Below are positions 45,279 through 53,761 of a stretch of DNA of 64,000 nucleotides, in pieces; within the stretch, counting starts at the first letter, position 1, and every line of letters starts with the position of its first letter. A program made the position numbers and the translations under genes. Location: assembly GCA_050260515.1 (NCBI GenBank), contig JBLNCI010000022.1, positions 124,001 to 188,000 of the forward strand. Reading direction: 5' to 3'. The notes below the pieces were generated by a model. It saw nothing but the letters and a program-made list of their open reading frames with translations, was not told the DNA's origin and searched no databases. The DNA is from DATJIG01 sp050260515. Its GTDB lineage: Bacteria > Pseudomonadota > Alphaproteobacteria > SMXQ01.

Positions 45279-46994
45279 GTGGCGTTCGATCTCATCATCA
45301 AGAACGGAACCGTCGTCGACGGGTCCGGCCTGCAGGGCTACCGCGCCGATGTCGGCGTCTCCGCCGGGCGCATCGCCGCGATCGGCACGCTGCGCGAACC
45401 CGCCGAGCAGACGATCGACGCCGAGGGCCACGTCGTGGCACCCGGCTTCATTGACGCCCACACCCACATGGACGCCCAGGTGTTCTGGGATCCGCTCGGC
45501 ACCTGCTCCTGCTGGCACGGCGTCACCACGGCGATCATGGGCAATTGCGGCTTTTCGGTCGCGCCCTGCGCCGAGAAGGACAAGCACCTCGTCCTCAGGA
45601 ACCTCGAGCGCGCCGAGGACATCTCGCCCAAGGCGATGGAAGCGGGTATCCGCTGGGCGTGGGACGACTTCGGCCAGTACCTCGACGCGGTCGAGCGGGC
45701 GCCGAAGGGCATCAACTACGCCGCCTACGTCGGCCACTCTGCGCTCCGCACCTACGTCATGGGCGAGCGCGCGTTCGAGGCCGAAGCGAACGACGACGAC
45801 CTCCGGCGCATGAAAGACGTGCTGGCAGCGTCGTTGCGCGCCGGCGCAATGGGCTTCTCGACCTCGCGTACGGGCAATCACCTGACCGCCGACGGCCGAC
45901 CTGTCGCCAGCCGTCTCGCCAACTGGAGCGAGGTCCGAGAACTCGTAGGCGTGCTGCGCGACAGCGGAGCGATTTTCGAGCTGTCGCGTGAGGACATCAA
46001 GGAGGACCCGGCGCATCGGCGCGACTACTTCGAGCGACTGAAGCGACTCGCCGTCGAGACTCGCGTCCCCACCACCTACTCCGGCAATTACTCGCGCAAG
46101 ATGAAGAACCGCGGTGCCTGGCGCGACTTCTACGATCTCGCCGACGCGATCTATGCCGAAGGAGGCCGCGCGCTGGTGCAGGCCCACAGCCGCTGGGCCG
46201 CGACACTGCTGTCGTTCGAATCCTCAATGCCCTACGACACAGCGCCTCTGTGGCGCGAGCTCCGGGCGCGTCCGCTCGCCGACCAGGAATCGGCGTTGCG
46301 CGATCCCGAGATGCGACGCCGGCTCGTCGCCGCCGCCGAGGAGAACGCGAAGAAGCCGTCGGGCGCCGTGGGCACGGAGGTCAGCTCCAACGTCGACTAC
46401 GAATGGGTGTTCCCGCTCGACCGCATGACGCCGCCGTATCGGTCCGTCGCCGAGATCGCGCGCTCGCGCAACCAGGCGCCGATCGACGTCGTCATCGACA
46501 TGGCGTTGGAGAAGCACCTGCGCATGTTCTTCCTGACCCCCGTCTTCAACGAGGATCAGGATGTCGTCGAGCAGATGATGAAGCATCCCCGAGCCGCCGT
46601 GACGTTCTCGGACTCCGGGGCGCATGTGTCCCAGATCATGGACTCGTCGCTCCAGACCCACATGCTTGCCTACTGGGTACGCGAGCGTCGGACGTTCACG
46701 CTGGAGCAGGCTGTCCGCAAGATGACGTTCGACATTGCGTCGTTCTGGAATCTCGCCGGGCGCGGCCTCTTACGCGAGGGCAACATCGCCGACATCGTGA
46801 TCTTCGACCCGGAACGGATCGCGGCGCAGATGCCCACGGTCGAGCACGACCTTCCCGGCGGCGCCCGTCGCCTCAAGCAGAAGGCCGACGGCATCCTCGG
46901 CACCATCGTCGGCGGCGAGATCGTGCTCCGGAACAACGATCACACCGGAGCGCTCCCGGGAAAGCTCTTGCGCGGATCGCTCGCCCGCGCGTAA
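45279..46994 (+). CDS. N-acyl-D-amino-acid deacylase-like amidohydrolase
   Basis: 571 residues from GTG 45279 with GAGGGAGG upstream. Metal motif FIDAHTHMDAQ, then the D-aminoacylase hallmark GVTTAIMGNCGFSVAPC, with SGAHVSQIMDSS and GNIADIVIFDPERI at the C-terminal end. Family members hydrolyse N-acyl-D-amino acids or related amides; some are dihydropyrimidinase-like with other substrates. No signal peptide. It lies 24 bp behind the tandem binding proteins, which may import its substrate. Confidence 0.88.
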   Translation: MAFDLIIKNGTVVDGSGLQGYRADVGVSAGRIAAIGTLREPAEQTIDAEGHVVAPGFIDAHTHMDAQVFWDPLGTCSCWHGVTTAIMGNCGFSVAPCAEKDKHLVLRNLERAEDISPKAMEAGIRWAWDDFGQYLDAVERAPKGINYAAYVGHSALRTYVMGERAFEAEANDDDLRRMKDVLAASLRAGAMGFSTSRTGNHLTADGRPVASRLANWSEVRELVGVLRDSGAIFELSREDIKEDPAHRRDYFERLKRLAVETRVPTTYSGNYSRKMKNRGAWRDFYDLADAIYAEGGRALVQAHSRWAATLLSFESSMPYDTAPLWRELRARPLADQESALRDPEMRRRLVAAAEENAKKPSGAVGTEVSSNVDYEWVFPLDRMTPPYRSVAEIARSRNQAPIDVVIDMALEKHLRMFFLTPVFNEDQDVVEQMMKHPRAAVTFSDSGAHVSQIMDSSLQTHMLAYWVRERRTFTLEQAVRKMTFDIASFWNLAGRGLLREGNIADIVIFDPERIAAQMPTVEHDLPGGARRLKQKADGILGTIVGGEIVLRNNDHTGALPGKLLRGSLARA

Positions 46995-47004
46995 GCAACG
47001 CCTC

Positions 47005-47868
47005 ATGTCCGCCCAAACCGACGTTCCCGACCTCGTCTCGACCGAGTGGCTTGCCGCACACCTCGACGCGGACCGCGTACGCGTACTCGACGGCTCATGG
47101 TGGATGCCGGCGGACAAGCGCGATGCCCAGGCGGAATGGCGCGCGACGCACATTCCCGGCGCACGCTTCTTCGACATCGACCGCATCGCCGATACCTCGG
47201 TTCCGCTGCCGCACATGCTCCCGAGCGAAAGCGCGTTCGCCGACGCGCTGACCGCGCTCGGCATCGGCGCCGACGATCATGTCGTCGTCTACGACGCGGC
47301 CGGCATCTTCTCGGCGCCGCGGGTGTGGTGGACGTTCCGTGCGTTCGGCTTCGATCGCGTCTCGGTGCTCGACGGCGGTCTGCCCAAGTGGCGACGCGAA
47401 GGCCGACCACTGCAGTCAGGGGAGCCGCCTCCTCCGGCAGCCCCGGCAGTGCGGTTCGCACCGCGCCTCGACCGCCGATGGGTCCGGTCCCTCGACGAGA
47501 TGCGGGCCAACATCGCCACCGCCCGCGAGACAGTGCTCGACGCGCGGAGCCCCGGCCGCTTCGCCGGCTCCGAGCCTGAGCCGCGGCCGGGACTGCGCGG
47601 CGGCCACATTCCCGGCAGTCGCAATCTGCCGTTCGGGCTCCTGCTCGACGGCGGGACGATGAAGCCGGTCGACCAGTTGCGCTCCGTTCTCGGCAATGCC
47701 GGTGTCGGCTCGACCAGCTCGGTCGTCTGCACCTGCGGATCCGGCCTCACCGCCGCCATCCTCGCCCTCGCGTTGCATCGCATGGGGCAGCCGAACGTGG
47801 CGGTGTACGATGGCTCATGGTCGGAATGGGGCGGGCGCAGCGACGTTCCGGTCGCCACCGGCGCCTGA
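47005..47868 (+). CDS. 3-mercaptopyruvate/thiosulfate sulfurtransferase
   Basis: 287 residues with two rhodanese domains. The first starts LVSTEWLAAHLDADRVRVLDGSWWMP; the second carries the active-site loop CTCGSGLTA, where CGSGxT is the 3-mercaptopyruvate-type signature rather than the CRxGxT of thiosulfate enzymes. It is 10 bp beyond the deacylase gene and 58 bp before metC, so sulfur metabolism follows directly. Length is typical. Confidence 0.92.
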   Translation: MSAQTDVPDLVSTEWLAAHLDADRVRVLDGSWWMPADKRDAQAEWRATHIPGARFFDIDRIADTSVPLPHMLPSESAFADALTALGIGADDHVVVYDAAGIFSAPRVWWTFRAFGFDRVSVLDGGLPKWRREGRPLQSGEPPPPAAPAVRFAPRLDRRWVRSLDEMRANIATARETVLDARSPGRFAGSEPEPRPGLRGGHIPGSRNLPFGLLLDGGTMKPVDQLRSVLGNAGVGSTSSVVCTCGSGLTAAILALALHRMGQPNVAVYDGSWSEWGGRSDVPVATGA

Positions 47869-47926
47869 CCGCGGCGCTGTCGACCGCCCTTGGCGGACCG
47901 CGTCCGCCGGTGCCATGATCCGGGCG

Positions 47927-49096
47927 ATGAGAAAGAAAGACACCGAAGTCACGACGGCCGGACGCGATCCCGAAAGGCAGTTCGGCGCCGTCAACCCGCC
48001 CATCGTCCGCGCGTCGACCATCGCGTTCCCCACTGTCGCCGACATGGACCGGGCGAAGGCCAAGCCCTTCGACTCGATCTACTACGGCCGCCACGGCACG
48101 CCGACGACGTTCGCGTTCGAGGACGCCATCGCGCGGCTCGAAGGCGGCTATCGCGCCATCGCCTGCTCGTCGGGGCTCGCGGCGATCAACGTCGCGCTTA
48201 CGGCGTTCGTATCGGCGGGCGACCACATCCTGGTCACCGATTCCGTCTACGACCCGGCGAGGCGCAATTGCGAGGTCTGGCTCAAGCGGCTCGGCGTCGA
48301 GACCACGTTTTACGATCCGCGCATCGGGGCCGGCATCCGCGACCTGATCCGACCCAACACCAAGGTCGTGTTCACCGAGAGCCCGGGGTCGCTGACGTTC
48401 GAGGTGCAGGACATCCCGGCGATCGCCGAGGCGGCCCACGCCAAGGGCGCCGTCGTGATCCTCGACAATACCTGGGCGACGCCGCTCTACTTCCAGCCCT
48501 TTGCCCACGGCGTCGACGTCTCGATCGAGGCCGCCACCAAGTACATCGCCGGCCATTCCGACGTGATGCTCGGTGTCGTCACCACGACCGAGAAGATGTT
48601 CCTCCCGGTGAAGCGTCAGGCGGCGATCCTCGGCGCCTGCGCCGGGCCCGACGACTGCGCGCTCGGATCGCGCGGGCTCCGCACGCTGGCAGTCCGGCTT
48701 GAACGCCACGGCGCGACCGGCCTCAAGCTCGCCGAGTGGCTCAAAGCCCGCCCCGAGGTCGCGCGAGTGATCCACCCGGCGTTGCCCGAATCGCCGGACC
48801 ACCCGGTATGGAAACGAGATTTTCTCGGGACTTCAGGGCTTTTTGCCGTGGTCTTGAAGCCTTACTCGAAAACAGCGCTGGCCGCGTTCCTCGACCACCT
48901 CGAGCTGTTCGCGATGGGGTTCAGTTGGGGCGGTTTCGAGAGCCTGATCCTGCCGGTGGACCCGACGCCGCACCGGACGGCGGTGCCCTGGAAAGCCGAA
49001 GGGCCGCTTGTGAGAATCCACGCGGGCCTGGAGAACGTCGGCGATCTAATCGCCGATCTGGCAACCGGGTTCGAGAGAATGAAGAAATCGGATTAA
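47927..49096 (+). CDS. metC: Cystathionine beta-lyase
   Basis: 389 residues from ATG 47927 (ATG 47915 adds four). A PLP fold-type I enzyme that cleaves cystathionine to homocysteine, pyruvate and ammonia. The PLP lysine is in SIEAATKYIAGHSD, and YYGRHGTPT, FTESPGSLTFEVQD and VILDNTWATP are family blocks. The SP-GS-type segment and C-terminal FSWGGFESL mark it as MetC rather than gamma-synthase. Its end lies in an A/T-rich patch shared with the convergent zur gene. Confidence 0.93.
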   Translation: MRKKDTEVTTAGRDPERQFGAVNPPIVRASTIAFPTVADMDRAKAKPFDSIYYGRHGTPTTFAFEDAIARLEGGYRAIACSSGLAAINVALTAFVSAGDHILVTDSVYDPARRNCEVWLKRLGVETTFYDPRIGAGIRDLIRPNTKVVFTESPGSLTFEVQDIPAIAEAAHAKGAVVILDNTWATPLYFQPFAHGVDVSIEAATKYIAGHSDVMLGVVTTTEKMFLPVKRQAAILGACAGPDDCALGSRGLRTLAVRLERHGATGLKLAEWLKARPEVARVIHPALPESPDHPVWKRDFLGTSGLFAVVLKPYSKTALAAFLDHLELFAMGFSWGGFESLILPVDPTPHRTAVPWKAEGPLVRIHAGLENVGDLIADLATGFERMKKSD

Positions 49097-49124
49097 GACT
49101 ATTAGATAATGATTTGAAAATTAG

Positions 49125-49670
49125 TCATTTTATTCCCGAGTCTCCAGGTCCGGCGCACGCGCGGCAGACGCCCACGACCTCCAGCGCCTGGTCGGTGATC
49201 CGGAACCCGACCGCCCGCGCCGCCGACATGACGGTATCGCCAATGCGGTTGTCCTCGAGCTCCGCGACCGTCCCGCAGCGCTCGCAAATCAGCATCTGCG
49301 CCCCATGGCGACGGCCCGGCGCGGTGCAGCCGATGTACGCGTTCAGCGAGGTGATTCGATGGGCGAGGCCCTGCGCCAGCAGGAAATCGAGCGCCCGGTA
49401 CACCGTCGGCGGCTGGGCCGAACGCCCTTCCCGCTTCAGCGCGTCGAGGATGTCGTAGGCGCCGATCGGCGCATGGGATTCCCATATGATTTCGAGCACC
49501 CGACGCCGCGTCGCGGTGAGCCGCGCGCCGCGCTCGGCGCAGAGCGCCTCGGCACCGCCGAGCGCGTCCTCGCGACAATGATCGTGATCGTGGCCGACGC
49601 GCAGCGCCACAGGCACCTGCGCACGGCGGCGCGGCGTCTCCTTGCGGCTCCTGCGGGCGATTGCGGGCAT
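49125..49670 (-). CDS. zur: Fur-family regulator, Zur-like
   Basis: 181 residues from ATG 49670; GTG 49610 gives the more usual short start just before HDHDHC. The winged helix is RLTATRRRVLEIIWESHAPIGAYDIL and the recognition part PTVYRALDFLLAQGLAHRI. The zinc site is two Cys pairs, CERCG and CRAC, near the C-terminus, and the His-rich N-terminal HDHDHC suits Zur rather than Fur. It represses zinc uptake genes when zinc is plentiful. No znuABC lies here. It is divergent from hisI. Confidence 0.85.
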   Translation of the reverse strand: MPAIARRSRKETPRRRAQVPVALRVGHDHDHCREDALGGAEALCAERGARLTATRRRVLEIIWESHAPIGAYDILDALKREGRSAQPPTVYRALDFLLAQGLAHRITSLNAYIGCTAPGRRHGAQMLICERCGTVAELEDNRIGDTVMSAARAVGFRITDQALEVVGVCRACAGPGDSGIK

Positions 49671-49703
49671 CGGCGGCTCCGGCACGACGGTGCGGCGGAA
49701 AAC

Positions 49704-49715
49704 GTAAGCTGTTAC
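49704..49715. promoter_or_regulatory. Possible Zur-type operator (palindrome)
   Basis: GTAAGCTGTTAC, a GTAA..TTAC inverted repeat in the only A/T-leaning stretch between zur and hisI. It overlaps TGTTACAGTAT, half of the TGTTA-type Fur-family box. Weak but well placed for autoregulation and for hisI. Confidence 0.3.
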
Positions 49716-49756
49716 AGTATCGCGCAGTCCCGTACGCCACCGCAATGCGCCGCCAC

Positions 49757-50200
49757 ATGCCGTCCGCCCCGTTCGCCGCCGATCTTCCGCCCTACCGGGC
49801 ACCGACGCCCGCGCTTCGCGACGAAATCCTCGCCGCCGTGAAATTCGACGCCGCCGGCTTGGTCACGGCCGTCGCCCAGAGCGCCGAGACCGGCGAGATC
49901 CTGATGGTGGCGTGGATGGACCGAGAGGCGCTGAGCCGCACCATCGACTCGGGTAACGCCTGGTATTACTCCCGCTCGCGCAAAAGTCTGTGGCGCAAGG
50001 GCGAGAGCTCGGGCCAGACGCAAACGATTGCCGACGTGCGCATCGACTGCGACGGCGACACCGTGCTGCTCCTCGTGCACCAGAAGGGCGTCGCCTGCCA
50101 CACCGGGCGGGCCAACTGTTTCTTCCGCGCGCCGCGGAACGGCAAGCTGGTCGAGATCGCCGCGCCCGTCGTCGATCCCGCGAAGCTTTACGGCGAATGA
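49757..50200 (+). CDS. hisI: Phosphoribosyl-AMP cyclohydrolase
   Basis: 147 residues from ATG 49757; ATG 49745 adds four. Third step of histidine synthesis, opening the adenine ring of PR-AMP. Hallmarks are MVAWMDREALSRT, WYYSRSRKSLWRKGE, the zinc/magnesium ligands in DCDGDTVLLLV, and VACHTGRANCF. Monofunctional length, without the HisE part, as usual in Alphaproteobacteria. It is divergent from zur. Confidence 0.94.
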   Translation: MPSAPFAADLPPYRAPTPALRDEILAAVKFDAAGLVTAVAQSAETGEILMVAWMDREALSRTIDSGNAWYYSRSRKSLWRKGESSGQTQTIADVRIDCDGDTVLLLVHQKGVACHTGRANCFFRAPRNGKLVEIAAPVVDPAKLYGE

Positions 50201-50205
50201 CCGCA

Positions 50206-50226
50206 GGGTTAACCGCCGGTTAACCC
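50206..50226. repeat. Inverted repeat between hisI and ccoN
   Basis: GGGTTAACC, three bases, GGTTAACCC: a perfect 9-bp inverted repeat whose arms each contain the palindrome GGTTAACC. It lies 6 bases past the hisI stop and 7 bases before the FNR-like box. It could be a regulator site; without a T-run it is a poor terminator. Confidence 0.5.
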
Positions 50227-50232
50227 GCGACA

Positions 50233-50246
50233 CTGATCTGGATCAA
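50233..50246 (+). promoter_or_regulatory. FNR/FixK-type box upstream of ccoN
   Basis: CTGATCTGGATCAA, one base off the TTGAT-N4-ATCAA consensus of FNR/FixK regulators, 61 bases before the ccoN start. The position suits activation of the cbb3 operon at low oxygen, as known in rhizobia and relatives. Confidence 0.75.
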
Positions 50247-50307
50247 GGACCCGCTAAGGCGGGACAGCTACAAGACCTCCGGTTCCCAGCTCACCGGAGA
50301 TCAAAGT

Positions 50308-51948
50308 ATGCGTACAGCCAACAGCCAAGCTTTCCAGAGCCTGGCCGAATGGGGCTGGACGGCGGCGATGATTACGCTTGCCGGCCTCGGCATTGCCGCC
50401 GCCGCGAATGCCTCGGATGAAGGCATCTACGTCCATGGCCTGCTGTTCGCCGCTGCGGCCATCGTCGCGGTCGGCGCGCTCATTGACTTCCACTTCCGCA
50501 ATGCGCCCAACAGCGCGCTCATGCCGACCGGCTACAACGATGCGGTCGTTCGCGCCGGCGTGGTCGCCACCGTGTTCTGGGGTCTCGTCGGGTTCTCCGC
50601 CGGCGTGTTCATCGCGTTCCAGCTCGCCTACCCCGAGCTCAACCTGGGACTGCCCTGGACGACCTTCGGCCGTCTGCGTCCGGTGCACACCTCGGCCGTG
50701 ATCTTCGCCTTCGGCGGAAATGCGCTGATCGCCACCTCCTTCCACGTCGTGCAGCGGACCTGCCGGGTGCGCCTCGCCGGCCGCATCGCCCCGTGGTTCG
50801 TCTTCTGGGGCTACCAACTGTTCCTCGTCGTCGCCGCGTCTGGTTACGTGCTCGGCGTCACGGAATCGCGCGAGTACGCCGAGCCGGAGTGGTACGCCGA
50901 CATCTGGCTCACGGTCGTGTGGGTCGCGTACCTGCTGGTGTTCCTCGAGACGATCCGCCGGCGCCGCGAGCCGCATATCTATGTGGCGAACTGGTTCTAC
51001 CTCGCCTTCATCGTGACGATCGCGATGCTGCACATCGTCAACAACCTCTCGGTTCCGGTGTCGTGGCACGCGAGCAAGAGCTACTCGCTGTTCGCCGGCG
51101 TGCAGGACGCGCTCACCCAGTGGTGGTACGGCCACAACGCCGTCGGCTTCTTCCTCACCGCGGGTTTTCTCGGGATGATGTACTACTACGTCCCGAAGCG
51201 CGCCCAGCGGCCGGTCTACTCGTACCGCCTGTCGATCATCCACTTCTGGTCGCTGATCTTCATGTACATCTGGGCGGGTCCGCACCACCTGCACTACACC
51301 GCCCTGCCCGACTGGGCCCAGACGCTCGGCATGACCTTCTCGATCATGCTGTGGATGCCGTCGTGGGGCGGCATGATCAACGGCCTGATGACGCTGTCCG
51401 GAGCGTGGGACAAGCTGCGCACGGATCCGGCGCTGCGCTTCATGGTGACCGCGATCGCGTTCTACGGCATGGCGACCTTCGAAGGCCCGCTGATGTCGAT
51501 CCGCACTGTCAACGCCCTCAGCCATTACACCGACTGGACCATAGGCCACGTCCACTCGGGCGCGCTCGGCTGGGTCGCCTACATCATCTTCGGCGCCGTC
51601 TATCACCTCGTGCCGGAGCTGTGGAACCGCCAACGTCTGTACTCGATGGCACTGGTGAGCTGGCACTTCTGGATCGCCTCGATCGGGATCGTTCTCTACA
51701 TCACCTCGATGTGGGTGTCCGGAATCATGCAGGGCCTGATGTGGCGCGCCTACGACAGCCTCGGCTTCCTCCAGTACTCGTTCGCCGACACAGTCGCGGC
51801 GATGGAGCCGTTCTACGTCATCCGCGCGCTCGGCGGTGTCCTGTTCCTGCTGGGCGGCGTGCTGATGGCCTACAACGTGTGGCGCACCGTGCGCGGCGAC
51901 GTGGCGGTGGAAGCGCAAGCCGCCGCCCCGGCCGCGGCGCAGTCGTAA
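50308..51948 (+). CDS. ccoN: cbb3-type cytochrome c oxidase subunit I
   Basis: 546 residues with about 12-14 membrane helices. It holds the low-spin heme and the heme-copper centre that reduces oxygen with high affinity. His-bearing blocks are RLRPVHTSAVIFAFGGN, WWYGHNAVGFFL (CuB), WAGPHHLHYTALPDW and GHVHSGALGW. First gene of the ccoNOQP-GHIS set. The N-terminal start after GGAG is reasonable and gives a first helix common in this subunit. Confidence 0.97.
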   Translation: MRTANSQAFQSLAEWGWTAAMITLAGLGIAAAANASDEGIYVHGLLFAAAAIVAVGALIDFHFRNAPNSALMPTGYNDAVVRAGVVATVFWGLVGFSAGVFIAFQLAYPELNLGLPWTTFGRLRPVHTSAVIFAFGGNALIATSFHVVQRTCRVRLAGRIAPWFVFWGYQLFLVVAASGYVLGVTESREYAEPEWYADIWLTVVWVAYLLVFLETIRRRREPHIYVANWFYLAFIVTIAMLHIVNNLSVPVSWHASKSYSLFAGVQDALTQWWYGHNAVGFFLTAGFLGMMYYYVPKRAQRPVYSYRLSIIHFWSLIFMYIWAGPHHLHYTALPDWAQTLGMTFSIMLWMPSWGGMINGLMTLSGAWDKLRTDPALRFMVTAIAFYGMATFEGPLMSIRTVNALSHYTDWTIGHVHSGALGWVAYIIFGAVYHLVPELWNRQRLYSMALVSWHFWIASIGIVLYITSMWVSGIMQGLMWRAYDSLGFLQYSFADTVAAMEPFYVIRALGGVLFLLGGVLMAYNVWRTVRGDVAVEAQAAAPAAAQS

Positions 51949-51958
51949 GGAGCGTGCG

Positions 51959-52684
51959 ATGAAGCTCAGTCACGCCCTCATCGAGCGCAGCTCGTTCCTG
52001 CTCCTCGTCTTCACGCTCATCGTGGTCGCCATCGGCGGCATCGTCGAGATCACGCCGTTGTTCTACCTCGAGAGCACCATCGAGAAGGTCCAGGGCATGC
52101 GGCCGTACACCCCGCTCGAACTCGCGGGCCGCGACATCTACGTGCGCGAGGGCTGCTACCTCTGCCATAGCCAGATGATCCGCGACCTGCGTGACGAGGT
52201 GGAGCGTTACGGCCCGTACAGCCTCGCGGCGGAGAGCATGTACGACCATCCCTTCCAGTGGGGCTCGAAGCGTACCGGCCCGGACCTCGCCCGTGTCGGC
52301 GGCAAGTACTCCGACGAGTGGCACATAGCGCACCTCCAGAACCCGCGCAGCGTCGTTCCGGAATCGGTGATGCCGAGCTATGGCTTTCTCGCCGAGACGC
52401 CGCTCGCGACCCGCGACATCGCCAATCATCTCCGCGCGAATCGCACCGCCGGCGTGCCCTACACCGACGACATGATCGCGCGGGCGCTGGACGATCTCCG
52501 CGCCCAGGCTGACCCCGATTCGCCGAATGCCGACGGACTGCTTGCCCGCTACCCGAAGGCGCAGATCCGCAACTTCGACGGCCAGGTGCCGCTCACCGAG
52601 CTCGATGCGCTCGTCGCGTACCTGCAGATGCTCGGGACGCTCGTGGACTTCAACGTCTACAAGCCCGAGCAGAACACGCGTTAG
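51959..52684 (+). CDS. ccoO: cbb3-type cytochrome c oxidase subunit II (monoheme)
   Basis: 241 residues: one N-terminal membrane anchor (FLLLVFTLIVVAIGG) and a periplasmic cytochrome c domain with heme motif CYLCH and the axial Met in VMPSYGFL. Electrons pass from CcoP to CcoO to CcoN. Starts 10 bp behind ccoN with AAGGAG at the right distance. Confidence 0.96.
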   Translation: MKLSHALIERSSFLLLVFTLIVVAIGGIVEITPLFYLESTIEKVQGMRPYTPLELAGRDIYVREGCYLCHSQMIRDLRDEVERYGPYSLAAESMYDHPFQWGSKRTGPDLARVGGKYSDEWHIAHLQNPRSVVPESVMPSYGFLAETPLATRDIANHLRANRTAGVPYTDDMIARALDDLRAQADPDSPNADGLLARYPKAQIRNFDGQVPLTELDALVAYLQMLGTLVDFNVYKPEQNTR

Positions 52685-52693
52685 GAGACTGCC

Positions 52694-52894
52694 ATGACAC
52701 ACGACACCGTCGCCCGCCTCGTCGGCACCTGGGGGCAGCTCTACATGATCGTCCTGTTCGTCGCCGTGCTCGCGTTCTCGCTGTGGCCACGCAAGGGCCG
52801 CTCGATGGCCGATGCCGCGCGCATCCCGCTCGCCGATGAGGCGACGCAGCGCGACGACTCCGCGCTTCCGCCGTGCTGCCGGAGCAAATCATGA
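52694..52894 (+). CDS. ccoQ: cbb3 oxidase CcoQ/FixQ-type subunit
   Basis: 66 residues: one helix (GQLYMIVLFVAVLAFSLWP) then a soluble tail rich in Asp/Arg. It stabilises the oxidase in relatives. The tail ends PPCCRSKS, and its stop overlaps the ccoP ATG (ATGA), so the short length is set by the operon layout. Confidence 0.85.
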   Translation: MTHDTVARLVGTWGQLYMIVLFVAVLAFSLWPRKGRSMADAARIPLADEATQRDDSALPPCCRSKS

Positions 52895-53757
52895 CGGCGC
52901 GCCGTAGGGACGAGGCTACGGGCGTCGACACCACCGGCCACGAGTGGGACGGCATCGAGGAACTCGACAACCCCATGCCGCGCTGGTGGCTGTGGGTATT
53001 CCTCGCGACGATTCTGTGGTCGGTCGGCTACTGGATCCTGATGCCGTCATGGCCGCTGGTGTCGGGCTACACCAAGGGCCTGCTCGGCTACTCGACGCGC
53101 GAGAAGGTCGTCGACGACCTGCGCCGCGCGCGCGATGCACAGGGCGCGATGCTCGAGCGCATCCGTGCCGTGTCGGTCGACGAGATCCGCACCGATCCCG
53201 AACTCCTCGCCTTCGCCATCGGCGCGGGGCGATCGGCGTTCGCCGTGAACTGCTCGCCGTGCCACGGCTCGGGAGCCGCCGGTGCCAAGGGGTATCCGAA
53301 CCTCAACGACGACGACTGGCTGTGGGGCGGCACCGCGCCCGAGATCGAACGGACGATCAAATACGGCATCCGCTCCGGCCATCCCGAGGCACACGTCAAC
53401 GACATGCCGTCGTTCGTGCAGACCGGCCTTCTCACGCCGCGTCAGGCGAGCGACGCCGCGGAGTACGTCCTGTCGCTCTCGAACCGGTCGACCGATCGCG
53501 CCGCCGCGACCCGTGGCCGGGAGGTGTTCGCAGCGAACTGCACCGCGTGCCACGGCGACGACGCGCGCGGCAACCAGGAACTCGGGGCGCCCAACCTCGC
53601 CGACGCGATCTTCTTGTACGGCGGAGACAAGGCGACGCTGGTGGCGACGATCTCGAATGGCCGCCGGGGCGTGATGCCGGCATGGGACGGACGGCTCGAC
53701 GTCGACGTCATCAAGGAACTCGCGGTCTATGTCCATGCGCTCGGCGGCGGAAAGTAG
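52891..53757 (+). CDS. ccoP: cbb3-type cytochrome c oxidase subunit III (diheme)
   Basis: 288 residues from ATG 52891 with GGAG upstream, overlapping the ccoQ stop. A membrane helix (WWLWVFLATILWSVGYWIL) precedes two cytochrome c domains with CSPCH and CTACH and Met ligands in DMPSF and VMPAW. The KWDGIEE-like start DGIEELDNPMPRWW is typical of CcoP. It brings electrons from periplasmic cytochromes. Confidence 0.96.
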   Translation: MTARRRDEATGVDTTGHEWDGIEELDNPMPRWWLWVFLATILWSVGYWILMPSWPLVSGYTKGLLGYSTREKVVDDLRRARDAQGAMLERIRAVSVDEIRTDPELLAFAIGAGRSAFAVNCSPCHGSGAAGAKGYPNLNDDDWLWGGTAPEIERTIKYGIRSGHPEAHVNDMPSFVQTGLLTPRQASDAAEYVLSLSNRSTDRAAATRGREVFAANCTACHGDDARGNQELGAPNLADAIFLYGGDKATLVATISNGRRGVMPAWDGRLDVDVIKELAVYVHALGGGK

Positions 53758-53761
53758 GCCG

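Noticed and set aside
47869..47926. SAM riboswitch ahead of metC
   Set aside because: The gap is only 58 bases and shows no SAM-II core or pairing.
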